Assembly (NCBI GenBank): GCA_947500555.1
Contig: CANMSE010000004.1
Coordinates: 1-64,000 of the forward strand
DNA length: 64,000 nt
From: an uncultured Fulvivirga sp.
GTDB lineage: Bacteria > Bacteroidota > Bacteroidia > Cytophagales > Cyclobacteriaceae
Direction: 5' to 3'
Under the pieces are notes generated by a model. The model had not been told where the DNA came from. It was given only the letters and a program-made list of their open reading frames with translations, and searched no databases. Position 1 is the first letter of the stretch; each line of letters starts with the position of its first letter. Made by a program: the position numbers and the translations under genes. This document shows, piece after piece, positions 54,014 to 62,679 of the stretch.

Positions 54014-55611
54014 GTTTACAGACGTTTGCTCAGCTGATCGAAAAGTTGGATGCCACCAACAAAACCAATCAAAAAGTTGCTGCGTTGGCTCACTATTTTG
54101 AGCAGGCATCTGATGAAGATAAACTCTGGACGATTGCTATTCTCTCTCATAGGCGGCCGCCAAGGCCAGTAAATACGACCTTACTTCGTGAGTATGCCGC
54201 AGAGTTAGCCAATATTCCGCTCTGGCTCTTTGAAGACAGTTATCATATAGTAGGTGACTTAGCTGAAACCATTGCGTTGGTAATTCCAGACGAGAAGCAG
54301 CAAACTAGCAAAACGCTCAGTACATTTTTAGAGGAGATTATTGAGTTGAAGGCTCAGGATGATGAAGCTAAAAAGAGCTATCTGCAACACAACTGGAAAT
54401 CATTAGACTATCATGCCCGGTTCGTTTTTACCAAATTGCTCACGGGTTCATTTCGTATAGGACTAAGTCAGAAATTAATGACTCGTGCGCTTTCTAAAAC
54501 TACAGGTGTCGATGAAGATGAATTAGCATATCGACTCATGGGAGATTGGAGCCCAACAAATACTACTTTTCAGGAATTAGTGTTTGAGGAGAATAAAGAA
54601 GCAAATCTTTCAAAGCCCTATCCTTTTTATCTGGCTTATGCGATTGAAGGAGAAGCCAGTGAATTAGGAGATGTTAGCAAATGGTCTGTAGAGCACAAGT
54701 GGGATGGTATTCGCGGACAGGTTATTTGCCGATCTGGAGAAATATACGTCTGGTCGAGAGGAGAGGAGCTGGTTACAGATAAATACCCTGAGTTTGAGAA
54801 TTTTAAGGATAGTTTACCAGACGGAACAGTGCTGGATGGTGAAATACTACCTTTTATTGATGGTGAAATTGGCTTGTTCAACGACCTACAAACGAGGATA
54901 GGTAGAAAGAATGTCTCGAAAAGTATTTTGCAAAAAGTACCGGTTATTTTCAAAGCATATGATGTACTTGAGTTTGAGGGCATGGATATCCGAAGTAAGA
55001 TTTTTGAAGAGCGTAGAGCGATTCTCAGTTCAGTCATAGAAAGTTCGAAATCAGATGCATTGCATATTTCCGATACCATGCAGTTTGATTCATGGGAAGA
55101 AGTGGCTCATGAACGAGACTTGTCACGAGAAAAGCGTAGTGAAGGACTTATGCTAAAACGCAAAGATGCTATCTATCAGGTTGGCAGAAAAAAGGGTGAC
55201 TGGTGGAAATGGAAAGTTGATCCGTTGACGATAGACGCAGTACTAACCTATGCCATGCGTGGGCACGGAAGGCGATCTAATTTATTTACCGATTACACGT
55301 TTGGATTGTGGAATGAGAATGAAAAAGGAGAGAAAGAGTTGGTGACTTTTGCCAAGGCTTACTCCGGGCTTACCGATAAAGAGTTTAACCAAGTCGACTC
55401 GATTATTAAGAAAACAACACTGGAGCGTTTTGGTCCGGTAAGGAGCGTTGAACCACAATTGGTTTTTGAAATTGCCTTTGAAGGCATTGCTCTTTCCAGT
55501 AGGCATAAAAGTGGTGTAGCTGTTCGGTTTCCAAGAATTCATCGATGGAGGTACGATAAGAAAATAAAGGAAGCCAACTCGTTGGATGATTTGAAGCAGC
55601 TGATTGTTTAG
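54010..55611 (+). CDS. ATP-dependent DNA ligase
   Basis: 533 residues. Lys230 in 'EHKWDGIRGQ' is the adenylated lysine (KxDG); 'LDGEIL', 'SEGLMLKRKD' and 'WWKWKVD' (motifs III-V) follow in order, and an N-terminal DNA-binding domain is present. It seals nicks with ATP. Together with the upstream exonuclease it forms the core of a DNA-repair operon. In many Bacteroidota the next genes are a DEXH helicase and a metallophosphatase; here a DUF2490 gene converges instead. Confidence 0.94.
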   Translation: MSLQTFAQLIEKLDATNKTNQKVAALAHYFEQASDEDKLWTIAILSHRRPPRPVNTTLLREYAAELANIPLWLFEDSYHIVGDLAETIALVIPDEKQQTSKTLSTFLEEIIELKAQDDEAKKSYLQHNWKSLDYHARFVFTKLLTGSFRIGLSQKLMTRALSKTTGVDEDELAYRLMGDWSPTNTTFQELVFEENKEANLSKPYPFYLAYAIEGEASELGDVSKWSVEHKWDGIRGQVICRSGEIYVWSRGEELVTDKYPEFENFKDSLPDGTVLDGEILPFIDGEIGLFNDLQTRIGRKNVSKSILQKVPVIFKAYDVLEFEGMDIRSKIFEERRAILSSVIESSKSDALHISDTMQFDSWEEVAHERDLSREKRSEGLMLKRKDAIYQVGRKKGDWWKWKVDPLTIDAVLTYAMRGHGRRSNLFTDYTFGLWNENEKGEKELVTFAKAYSGLTDKEFNQVDSIIKKTTLERFGPVRSVEPQLVFEIAFEGIALSSRHKSGVAVRFPRIHRWRYDKKIKEANSLDDLKQLIV

Positions 55612-55617
55612 GCGCCA

Positions 55618-55678
55618 GAAGCTGGTTGCTGGGTTCTGGTTCTTTGTTATTTGTCATTTGTTTATTGTTCATTGCTAA
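55618..55678. repeat. Degenerate TTGTTATTTGT-type repeat spacer
   Basis: The intergenic DNA reads as near-repeats of TTGTTATTTGT / CATTTGTTTATTG, a simple degenerate repeat often met in Bacteroidota spacers. Part of the ligase 3' trailer; no terminator hairpin was found in it. Confidence 0.4.
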
Positions 55679-56455
55679 TTACTCATCTCCAGGCAAAGCA
55701 TAGTGAGGTCCGTCTTTCTTACTTCTAAAATCAGGAGTGTAATAGAAAAACCAACGAAAAGTGTGATTCATATCATATTCATTGCCAGCGTAACGCTGCT
55801 GATAGACCATCATATAACCAATATCGAATTTCAGATTTTTAGCCAATGGCACCTTAAGTCCGGTAAATATTCGGTTCTGATCAAAAGTGTTATAGATAAT
55901 CTCTTTTCCAAAATGCATATGTACTTCGTCAGCTATTGATATGCTCGGTAGCTTTGGATTCTCGAATACCTTAATGTTGAAAGAAGACAGAAACCTAACA
56001 CGGTTAGAGAACCTGATTGTATCTACTGAACCATCATTTCTTAATACTTCATGCCAACGTTGCTCATTTCTTATGCGCTGCACGAAGGTTACTCGTCCTA
56101 CTTTTTGTCGCCATTGAACCTGCTGATAAATGCGATTTTCGCCCTGATAAATATTGTCTAAATTCTCAAAAGATTTTGATAACCATAGGTGGGCATATCC
56201 CGCCACAAGCGTGAGCCGATCAGTCATCCAAAAGGCGGCACCTATTCTGGCAAAATAAAAGTTAGGTTCCTGTATAAAATCATCTCTTCTTATATGGAAA
56301 TCACCAACTACACCGAAATTATCTGTAAGCCTCGTGGTAGTATTTATACTCCACCAAAACTGGTTCTTCTCATTAATAATTTTCTCGGTATTCTCCTGGC
56401 TTAAGAGCTGGGTACTTATGAAAAGTGCTAGGAGAAATAAGGTGATTCGAAGCAT
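55679..56455 (-). CDS. DUF2490 outer membrane protein
   Basis: 258 residues, signal peptide 1-19. 'QFWWSINTTTRLTDNFGVVGDFHIRRDDF' (adjacent blocks) and 'LTLVAGYAHLW' followed by 'ENRIYQQVQWRQKVG' are typical of DUF2490, a porin-like barrel of unknown cargo. The C-terminus is unusually hydrophilic (about 15 residues, 'RSKKDGPHYALPGDE'). Confidence 0.88.
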   Translation of the reverse strand: MLRITLFLLALFISTQLLSQENTEKIINEKNQFWWSINTTTRLTDNFGVVGDFHIRRDDFIQEPNFYFARIGAAFWMTDRLTLVAGYAHLWLSKSFENLDNIYQGENRIYQQVQWRQKVGRVTFVQRIRNEQRWHEVLRNDGSVDTIRFSNRVRFLSSFNIKVFENPKLPSISIADEVHMHFGKEIIYNTFDQNRIFTGLKVPLAKNLKFDIGYMMVYQQRYAGNEYDMNHTFRWFFYYTPDFRSKKDGPHYALPGDE

Positions 56456-56538
56456 GGGTTGACTTGTTAATCACTACGAATTTCGATGAGCTTCACTAGA
56501 ATAAAACACTATTTCAATAGGTTAAAACATGATCTAAA

Positions 56539-57021
56539 TCAGGTGTTGGTTTTAAGAGATTTGTACAATGTGTCCTGATCTAAATATTCCATGTAAGACT
56601 GGTATTCAATCCCTTTGGTTAATATAAATTGTGTGAGACATTTTTTAATGATGTTAGTGATCTCCTCTTTACTCCAGGGTTTTTCTATGTAATGATCTAT
56701 GCCACCTGTATTGATAGCCTGGATGGTATCCTCATGAGTGGCAAGTCCTGTAAGTAGAATTTTTTGCGTGTCATGAAATCGTTCGTCTCCGGTAATTTTA
56801 GAAAGCAGATCAACACCAGTGAGTTCGGGCATTACCTGATCGGTTATCACTACCGCAGCATAGTCACCATGCTGGTCTATCTCGTCCATTAACTCAATTG
56901 CCTCGGCAGCAGAGTCACAAACCTCAACATTAAATTTCTCGTCAAATAGTTTAAGATCTTGTTCCAGTGCATTTAATACCTCTGGTTGATCATCTACACA
57001 AATTATAAATAGGCTGTTCAT
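56539..57021 (-). CDS. Response regulator without DNA-binding domain
   Basis: 160 residues: receiver domain with the acid pair Asp10-Asp11, phospho-acceptor Asp61 ('VVITDQVMPELTG'), Thr91 ('ILLTG') and Lys114 ('YIEKPWSKEE'). The remaining 40 residues form one helix and tail, with no HTH or enzyme domain. It lies 17 nt after the kinase gene and is its likely partner; output may be by protein contact. Confidence 0.9.
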   Translation of the reverse strand: MNSLFIICVDDQPEVLNALEQDLKLFDEKFNVEVCDSAAEAIELMDEIDQHGDYAAVVITDQVMPELTGVDLLSKITGDERFHDTQKILLTGLATHEDTIQAINTGGIDHYIEKPWSKEEITNIIKKCLTQFILTKGIEYQSYMEYLDQDTLYKSLKTNT

Positions 57022-57038
57022 ACGATTATGATCAATGG

Positions 57039-58376
57039 TTATTTTCTTAATGCTATTACAAACTTTGTTTTGCCAGGTTTGCTCGTAAGGTTAATAGTGC
57101 CCTGATGTTCATCTACAATTCGTTGAACAATTGTAAGCCCCAGACCTAAACCAAGAGACAGCCCCCGAACTTTAGTGGTAAAGCTCGGCTCGTAGATTTT
57201 TTCAATAATATCCACAGGTATACCTATGCCGTTATCTTCTACTACCATTAAAACTGAATCTTCAGTCTCTCGGGTAGAAACTACCACCGTTGGTCTATCC
57301 ACTTTATGATTAATGAGACTTTCCACCGCATTTTTAATCAAGTTTATCCATACTTGAACTAGCTCCCCACTGCAGGCTTCAATGGAAGTGATGCCTTCAT
57401 GATAATTTACCTTTAAATCCACCTTATTAGTGAGACTTCTTACTATAGCCAGAGCATCTTTTAGTGTCTTATTAATATCTACATCTTTAGACCAACTCTG
57501 GGTCGAGATACCCATTTGTTTGATGGAGCTAATTACATGAGCTGATTGTTCTGTGGCTACCTTCATATCGTGCAACAGGTGTCCTACATTCCAGAATGAG
57601 GCTATCTTCTCCAGCTGTTCTACATCTTTTGGTAAATCTTTAGGATCAATTCCGGATTTTGCCAGACGCTTAATCAATCTTTTATCAAGACCTTTAACCT
57701 TCTCCCATTGGTTTCGGGCTTTTCTCGCTTCTGCACTTGTTGTCTTTAGTCCTTCAGCAAGGCCTATTCGATAGTATTTCTTTACAATCTCTATTTCATC
57801 GTTATTGATATGATTGCTAATATCTTCTTCGAATTGCCGCAAATTTCCATCTAATGATCCAATGGTATTATTAAGTTCATGCGCTAATCCTGCAGACATT
57901 TGTCCCAATGTCGCCAGCTTCTCTGTTTGAATTAATTTATGCAAAGTAGCCTCGTGCTCATAAGCCATCTGTCCTGCAAAATGCTGGCGAGATCGTAACT
58001 CCATTATCACGATCTTAAATAGAAATGCCAAAAGCTCGTTCGAATCTTTATCAGGTAAGGCAAAAGGGTTACCATCAAAGTAATTGACCATAGAATCTTC
58101 GTCTGCTACCACTCTTGAATAGCTTTTATTGTCTTTTGAAAAGAAGCTATACACTCCCACAAACGAATTCGAGGAGGCTTCGAATACCGGCTCAGAGATT
58201 TTTTTATCAGGCAGATAACCACTCAGTTTGCCTTTTTTTATATAAAACAGCTTTTCGTTAATCTCATTTTGATTCAATAGAATATCACCCTTTTTGAGGG
58301 CAATCTCATGCTCAGGTTTGGAGAAGTACTTGCTAACAATTGCCTCTTGGTCGATATTTAAGTCGAATAAACTCAT
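57039..58376 (-). CDS. Soluble histidine kinase with cyclic-nucleotide-binding-like sensor domain
   Basis: 445 residues from the ATG in 'MSLFDLNIDQ'; a longer in-frame start at 58547 would run deep into the transporter gene and its extra residues look non-coding. Residues about 15-125 resemble a cNMP/Crp-like sensor ('ALKKGDILLNQNEINEKLFYI', blocks; 'FVGVYSFFS'). His166 ('GQMSAGLAHELNN') is in the kinase H-box, followed by a long helical insert (about 185-290), N-box ('INLIKNAVESL') and G boxes ('VEDNGIGIP', 'GLGLGLTIV'). No membrane helix. The ATG overlaps the transporter stop by 4 nt, so it is coupled to the transporter upstream. Confidence 0.9.
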   Translation of the reverse strand: MSLFDLNIDQEAIVSKYFSKPEHEIALKKGDILLNQNEINEKLFYIKKGKLSGYLPDKKISEPVFEASSNSFVGVYSFFSKDNKSYSRVVADEDSMVNYFDGNPFALPDKDSNELLAFLFKIVIMELRSRQHFAGQMAYEHEATLHKLIQTEKLATLGQMSAGLAHELNNTIGSLDGNLRQFEEDISNHINNDEIEIVKKYYRIGLAEGLKTTSAEARKARNQWEKVKGLDKRLIKRLAKSGIDPKDLPKDVEQLEKIASFWNVGHLLHDMKVATEQSAHVISSIKQMGISTQSWSKDVDINKTLKDALAIVRSLTNKVDLKVNYHEGITSIEACSGELVQVWINLIKNAVESLINHKVDRPTVVVSTRETEDSVLMVVEDNGIGIPVDIIEKIYEPSFTTKVRGLSLGLGLGLTIVQRIVDEHQGTINLTSKPGKTKFVIALRK

Positions 58377-59782
58377 TTGAAAAAACCGGTTAGAAACATA
58401 ATGGCTACAAGGGCAAAGCTTAAGAGTAAACCAATGGTCGCGATGACGATACCGGGTTTGGCCATATCTTTCGTGGTGATAATTCCCGTACCAAATGCCA
58501 GTGCATTGGGCGGTGTGCTTATAGGTAGTGCCATACCCATAGAGCAAGCTATTGTAGTTACAATTATGACCATTTGGCTACCACCTAAATCAGTGAGCGA
58601 TGCCACTGTGGTACCTACCACAGCAATAAGTGGCAGCAGTAAATTAGCAGTAGCCGTATTTGACATAAAGTTGGCCATGAGTGCTGCAATTAATGCTGCT
58701 GCCGTTATAATTACAAGTGGCGGAAAATTCTCGAAGGAAATGCTACTAATCAATCGATCTGCCAAACCTGTTACATCCAGTGCCAACCCCAACGCTATAC
58801 CTCCCGACACGAGCCATAAAACATCCCAACTAATATTTTGTAAATCTTTTTTATTGATGATACCTGAAATAGAAAATACCGTTACGGGTATCATTGCTAC
58901 GATATAGGCATTCATACCATGAATAAAATCTGTGAGCCACAGCAATATGGTGACGATAAAAGTTGCATAAACTACATATGCTTTTGTATTTTTTAAAAAT
59001 TGCCCTTTGATATCCAGCTTAATTTGTTCTGTTCGGATGGGATATAGAAATATCAGTATAAACCAACCTATAATCAATAAAACTGCCACATAGGGCACAG
59101 CAAAACTCATCCATTGTCCGAAGCTTATCACATCATCACCAGTAAGGTATTTAAGTGCTACTGCATTAGGAGGGGTACCAATTGGGGTGCCTATGCCGCC
59201 AATGTTAGCAGCCACCGGTACGGATAGGAGTAGGCCTATTTTTCCTTTATCGTCTGGTTTACAAAGCGCTAGTACAGGTGTAAGGATTGATAGCATCATA
59301 GCTGTGGTAGCAGTATTGCTCATAAACATGGAAAATATAGCTGTTATCAACATTACTCCGAACATAACGGCTTTTGGTGAGCTGCCGAAAGGTGATAATA
59401 GAACCCTTGCAAGGTTTTGGTCGAGCCGATATTTTGTGGCTGCCATAGCCAAAAAGAAACCACCTAAAAATAAAATGATTATGGGTGATGCAAATGTGTG
59501 TAGAATGTCAATATAAGGGATTGATTTACCATAATCTTCGCCTTCGAATTTTAGGAAAGTCAAGGCTTTATTGGAAAGTAATACGAGTTCTAATAAAATG
59601 ATGGTAAGGGAAGTGGTATATATTGGGATAGGTTCAAGTACCCAACTCAGAGCAGCGAAAATGAAAATGGCAATAACCCTTTTTTCGATTTCTGTGATTC
59701 CCGATAAAGGAATAATTTCAGTTGGAATTAAAAGAATAAGTAAAGGAAGGAGAACGCAGGCAACAAGCTTGAAGAATTTCAT
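58373..59782 (-). CDS. SLC13/DASS-family anion:Na+ symporter
   Basis: 469 residues with about 11-12 membrane segments. Both SNT motifs of the family occur: 'MSNTATTAMML' and 'MSNTATANLLLP'. Substrates are dicarboxylates, citrate or sulfate; the related 'GIGTPIGTPPNAV' and 'ISTPPNALAFGTG' loops are present, favouring carboxylates. It leads an operon with the soluble kinase and response regulator. PEP carboxykinase next door is consistent with C4-acid use but is a separate transcription unit. Confidence 0.92.
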   Translation of the reverse strand: MKFFKLVACVLLPLLILLIPTEIIPLSGITEIEKRVIAIFIFAALSWVLEPIPIYTTSLTIILLELVLLSNKALTFLKFEGEDYGKSIPYIDILHTFASPIIILFLGGFFLAMAATKYRLDQNLARVLLSPFGSSPKAVMFGVMLITAIFSMFMSNTATTAMMLSILTPVLALCKPDDKGKIGLLLSVPVAANIGGIGTPIGTPPNAVALKYLTGDDVISFGQWMSFAVPYVAVLLIIGWFILIFLYPIRTEQIKLDIKGQFLKNTKAYVVYATFIVTILLWLTDFIHGMNAYIVAMIPVTVFSISGIINKKDLQNISWDVLWLVSGGIALGLALDVTGLADRLISSISFENFPPLVIITAAALIAALMANFMSNTATANLLLPLIAVVGTTVASLTDLGGSQMVIIVTTIACSMGMALPISTPPNALAFGTGIITTKDMAKPGIVIATIGLLLSFALVAIMFLTGFFK

Positions 59783-59888
59783 CTATGGCCAAAGGTTAAG
59801 TATCTGATGGAAAAAGCTATAAACTTAAATCCACTCTTGGTGAGAACCAACTGATTTCCACACAAGAGTCGATAGTTTAAAAAATGGC

Positions 59889-61520
59889 CTATATATGCTC
59901 TTCTAACGTATGGTGAGTATCGATTAGAGGCCCGCCATTCAAAATCTCTTCGGAAGCCTGACTTGCAAACTTGTCGAAGTTGAGATGGAAAGAGTGAGCC
60001 AGATGAATGGCCTTACTCACGTAAGCCCCTTTATCGTCCCAGGTATTCATCGGATCAAGTATTTCATCTGGAACATTAGGACACTCTTCAGGCATACTCA
60101 AGCCAAAGATTGGATGCTCTTTATAGCTCACGCCATCAAGCTTGCCTTCCAATATGGCTGTGATCATAGCCCTGGTATATTTAAGCTTAATGCGAGAACC
60201 TACCCCATAAGCACCACCACTCCAGCCAGTATTTAGCAACCAAACATTTACACCTGCTTCTGTCATTTTCTTGCTCAGCATTTCAGCATATACTGTAGGG
60301 TGTAGTGGCATAAATGGCTCACCAAAACAAGCAGAGAAAGATGGAACTGGTTCGTTAATTCCAGCTTCGGTTCCAGCTACTTTTGCTGTGTAGCCAGAGA
60401 TAAAGTGATAGGCAGCTTGCCCCGGAGTAAGCTTAGATACTGGAGGTAGAACTCCAAAAGCGTCACAGGTCAAAAAGAATATATTCGTTGGGTTATCAGC
60501 GTAAGAGGGCTGTTGAATATTCTCAATATGCTCTATAGGATAGCTTACCCTCGTATTCTGGGTTATAGAGCTGTTTTCATAATCCACCTCTCTTGTGCCT
60601 TCCTTATAAACAATGTTTTCCAGTAACGCCCCGGGCTTGATGGCTCTGAAAATGTCCGGCTCTTTTTCTTCCGTGAGATCAATCACTTTTGCATAACAGC
60701 CACCTTCAAAATTGAATATGGTATTTTCAGAAGTCCAACCATGTTCGTCATCTCCAATTAGCTTTCGCTCGGGATCAGCAGAAAGTGTTGTTTTGCCTGT
60801 ACCAGATAGACCGAAGAAAACAGCTGTATCATCTTTTTCTCCTACGTTGGCAGAACAGTGCATAGGAAGCACATTTTTCTCTACAGGTAAAATAAGGTTT
60901 AAGGCAGAAAAAATTCCTTTTTTCATTTCTCCTGTGTAAGCAGATCCACCTACTAACGCTACTTTTTTGGTGAAGTTCAAGATTGAGAAATTTCCTTGCC
61001 TAAGACCAACAGAATCAGGGTTTGGCTCCACATAACCAGGTGCACATAACACTAGCCATTCTTCCTCAAAGTTTTCTTTTTCTTCTTCTGTCAGGCGAAG
61101 AAACATACTGTTTACGAAGAAATTTGACCATGGGTATTCAGTAATAGTTCTGACGTTCATCCTGTACTTTGGATCAGCACATACATAACCATCTCTAGCA
61201 TAAATCTCTTTGCCTGATAGGTAGTCAACCACTCTGTCTTGAAGCTTATCAAAATTATCAGGACTTATGGGTTTGTTAATTCTACCCCACCATACTTTGT
61301 CTTTGGTATAATCATCTTCAACTAAAAACCTATCTTGAGGGGATCTTCCTGTGAACTTTCCTGTATTGACGGCCAGAGTGCCATTTTCAGTCTCAGTACC
61401 CATTCCTGCTTCAACAGTCCTTTTTTGCAAGTCTTCCGGAGTCAAATTCCAGTTTACGGTGGCATTGGTAATGCCATACTTCTCCAAATCACGTGTCAAT
61501 GGTTCTTGTGATGTGTTCAT
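59889..61520 (-). CDS. pckA: Phosphoenolpyruvate carboxykinase (ATP)
   Basis: 543 residues, normal length. The P-loop 'GLSGTGKTTLSADP' at about 239-252, 'DDEHGW' nearby, and the N-terminal 'GKFTGRSPQDRF' identify ATP-type PckA, which converts oxaloacetate to PEP for gluconeogenesis. It is 35 nt after the universal stress gene on the same strand, probably in one transcript. A weak hairpin (ACTCTTG / CAAGAGT, 59833-59869) lies just beyond the stop. Confidence 0.96.
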   Translation of the reverse strand: MNTSQEPLTRDLEKYGITNATVNWNLTPEDLQKRTVEAGMGTETENGTLAVNTGKFTGRSPQDRFLVEDDYTKDKVWWGRINKPISPDNFDKLQDRVVDYLSGKEIYARDGYVCADPKYRMNVRTITEYPWSNFFVNSMFLRLTEEEKENFEEEWLVLCAPGYVEPNPDSVGLRQGNFSILNFTKKVALVGGSAYTGEMKKGIFSALNLILPVEKNVLPMHCSANVGEKDDTAVFFGLSGTGKTTLSADPERKLIGDDEHGWTSENTIFNFEGGCYAKVIDLTEEKEPDIFRAIKPGALLENIVYKEGTREVDYENSSITQNTRVSYPIEHIENIQQPSYADNPTNIFFLTCDAFGVLPPVSKLTPGQAAYHFISGYTAKVAGTEAGINEPVPSFSACFGEPFMPLHPTVYAEMLSKKMTEAGVNVWLLNTGWSGGAYGVGSRIKLKYTRAMITAILEGKLDGVSYKEHPIFGLSMPEECPNVPDEILDPMNTWDDKGAYVSKAIHLAHSFHLNFDKFASQASEEILNGGPLIDTHHTLEEHI

Positions 61521-61555
61521 GATGTTAATTAATAGTTTAGTTTTATTTATTATCT

Positions 61556-62383
61556 CTATTCAGGCAGTACCAGTAAGGGCAGCTCGGTATGGAAAATAAT
61601 CGGTTTGCTTTTTCCCAATCCGAAAATCATCTCGTAAAAACTGTGTTTTCTTGGTACTACAGTTACCATATCTATATTGTGTGTTTTTACATATTCAGTG
61701 AGTCCTTTTTCGACATCATCGTTAATTATGTAGTGAAACTGATGAGGGACATTGTGTAAAAACTGCTCATATTTTTTAGCCTCATGTATTTCATCATGTG
61801 TAAGCCCTTCATCCTTGCTAATGTGTACTATGTGTATATTAGTCATAAAAGCCCTATTTAAATGCTTTAATGGCTCAAGGATGTGTGTATCTATTTCTTT
61901 ATAATCACTAGCTAAGGCTACGTTATGTACTTGTTTGTAATCTGCCCCTGAAGGAATGACCAAAACAGGAAACTTGCAGTTCTTAATAGCCGCATAAGTA
62001 GTTGAGCCAAAGAACACTTCTTCTAGTCCACTCGCCCCTTTGGTGCCCATCACAACAAGATCTATGCTTTTTGAAGCACATAATGTTTGTAGGGCTTCGA
62101 TAACAAATGCGTTCTGAATGGTAAACTCATAAGTTACATCCCTTAATTCTGGAACTTCAGATTTTACTTCTTCAAATCTTTCATTAAGCTCTTTATCAGA
62201 TTGAACATCCAGAGCTTCCATGTTATAGTAAACCCCTACATCACTGTAAGCCACAGGCGATGTATATGCATGCATAATTTGCAATTCTTCAGCTTGCATC
62301 TTCTTTGCAAGTTTAGCAGCATATTTCAGCGCGTTAGTGGAACACTCGGAAAAATCTATAGGTACTAATATTCGCTTTATCAT
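61556..62383 (-). CDS. Tandem universal stress protein (UspA family)
   Basis: 275 residues with two UspA domains. The first holds the ATP-binding pattern 'GTKGASGLEEVFFGSTTY' (about 115-132); in the second the matching site is replaced by 'VPRKHSFYEMIFGLGKSKP', so it may not bind nucleotide. Upstream of and probably co-transcribed with pckA. Confidence 0.92.
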   Translation of the reverse strand: MIKRILVPIDFSECSTNALKYAAKLAKKMQAEELQIMHAYTSPVAYSDVGVYYNMEALDVQSDKELNERFEEVKSEVPELRDVTYEFTIQNAFVIEALQTLCASKSIDLVVMGTKGASGLEEVFFGSTTYAAIKNCKFPVLVIPSGADYKQVHNVALASDYKEIDTHILEPLKHLNRAFMTNIHIVHISKDEGLTHDEIHEAKKYEQFLHNVPHQFHYIINDDVEKGLTEYVKTHNIDMVTVVPRKHSFYEMIFGLGKSKPIIFHTELPLLVLPE

Positions 62384-62436
62384 GATAGTGGTATTTAAGG
62401 TGATCTGAAATGCTCAGATTACTTTTCTAATCACTT

Positions 62437-62444
62437 CAAATGTA
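62437..62444 (-). promoter_or_regulatory. Candidate -7 element for the usp-pckA transcript
   Basis: On the minus strand TACATTTG fits TAnnTTTG exactly, 53 nt before the USP ATG. No -33 TTG is found at the usual spacing. A hairpin (AATCTGA / TCAGATC) lies between it and the gene in the leader. The rest of the 296-bp gap to the next gene shows only a short palindrome (GATACT-AGTC-AGTATC near 62469). Confidence 0.4.
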
Positions 62445-62679
62445 TAGGTCAACATCAAAAATCTTTGTGATACTAGTCAGTATCGGGGTTGATAAATGTC
62501 AAGAATAAAGCTTCCTATAAGCTAAAAAATTGGCTTAAATATTTCCTTAATTTGAATTAGAGCAAGCTGCAAACGTTTATTGTAGTGATTTACTCTCTGA
62601 AAAATAATTTCTAAAGTTTCATTCACAAAGGCTAAACATCAGATATCAGTTTAATAAGTTTTTGTTCTATTTTTGACTG

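Noticed and set aside
58377..58547. N-terminal extension of the soluble kinase gene to 58547
   Set aside because: The extra 57 residues overlap the transporter's last helices in another frame and are rich in His, Tyr and Cys; the start at 58376 gives the common 4-nt overlap.
59833..59869. Terminator of pckA
   Set aside because: Only a 7-bp stem with a 23-nt loop and no T-run.
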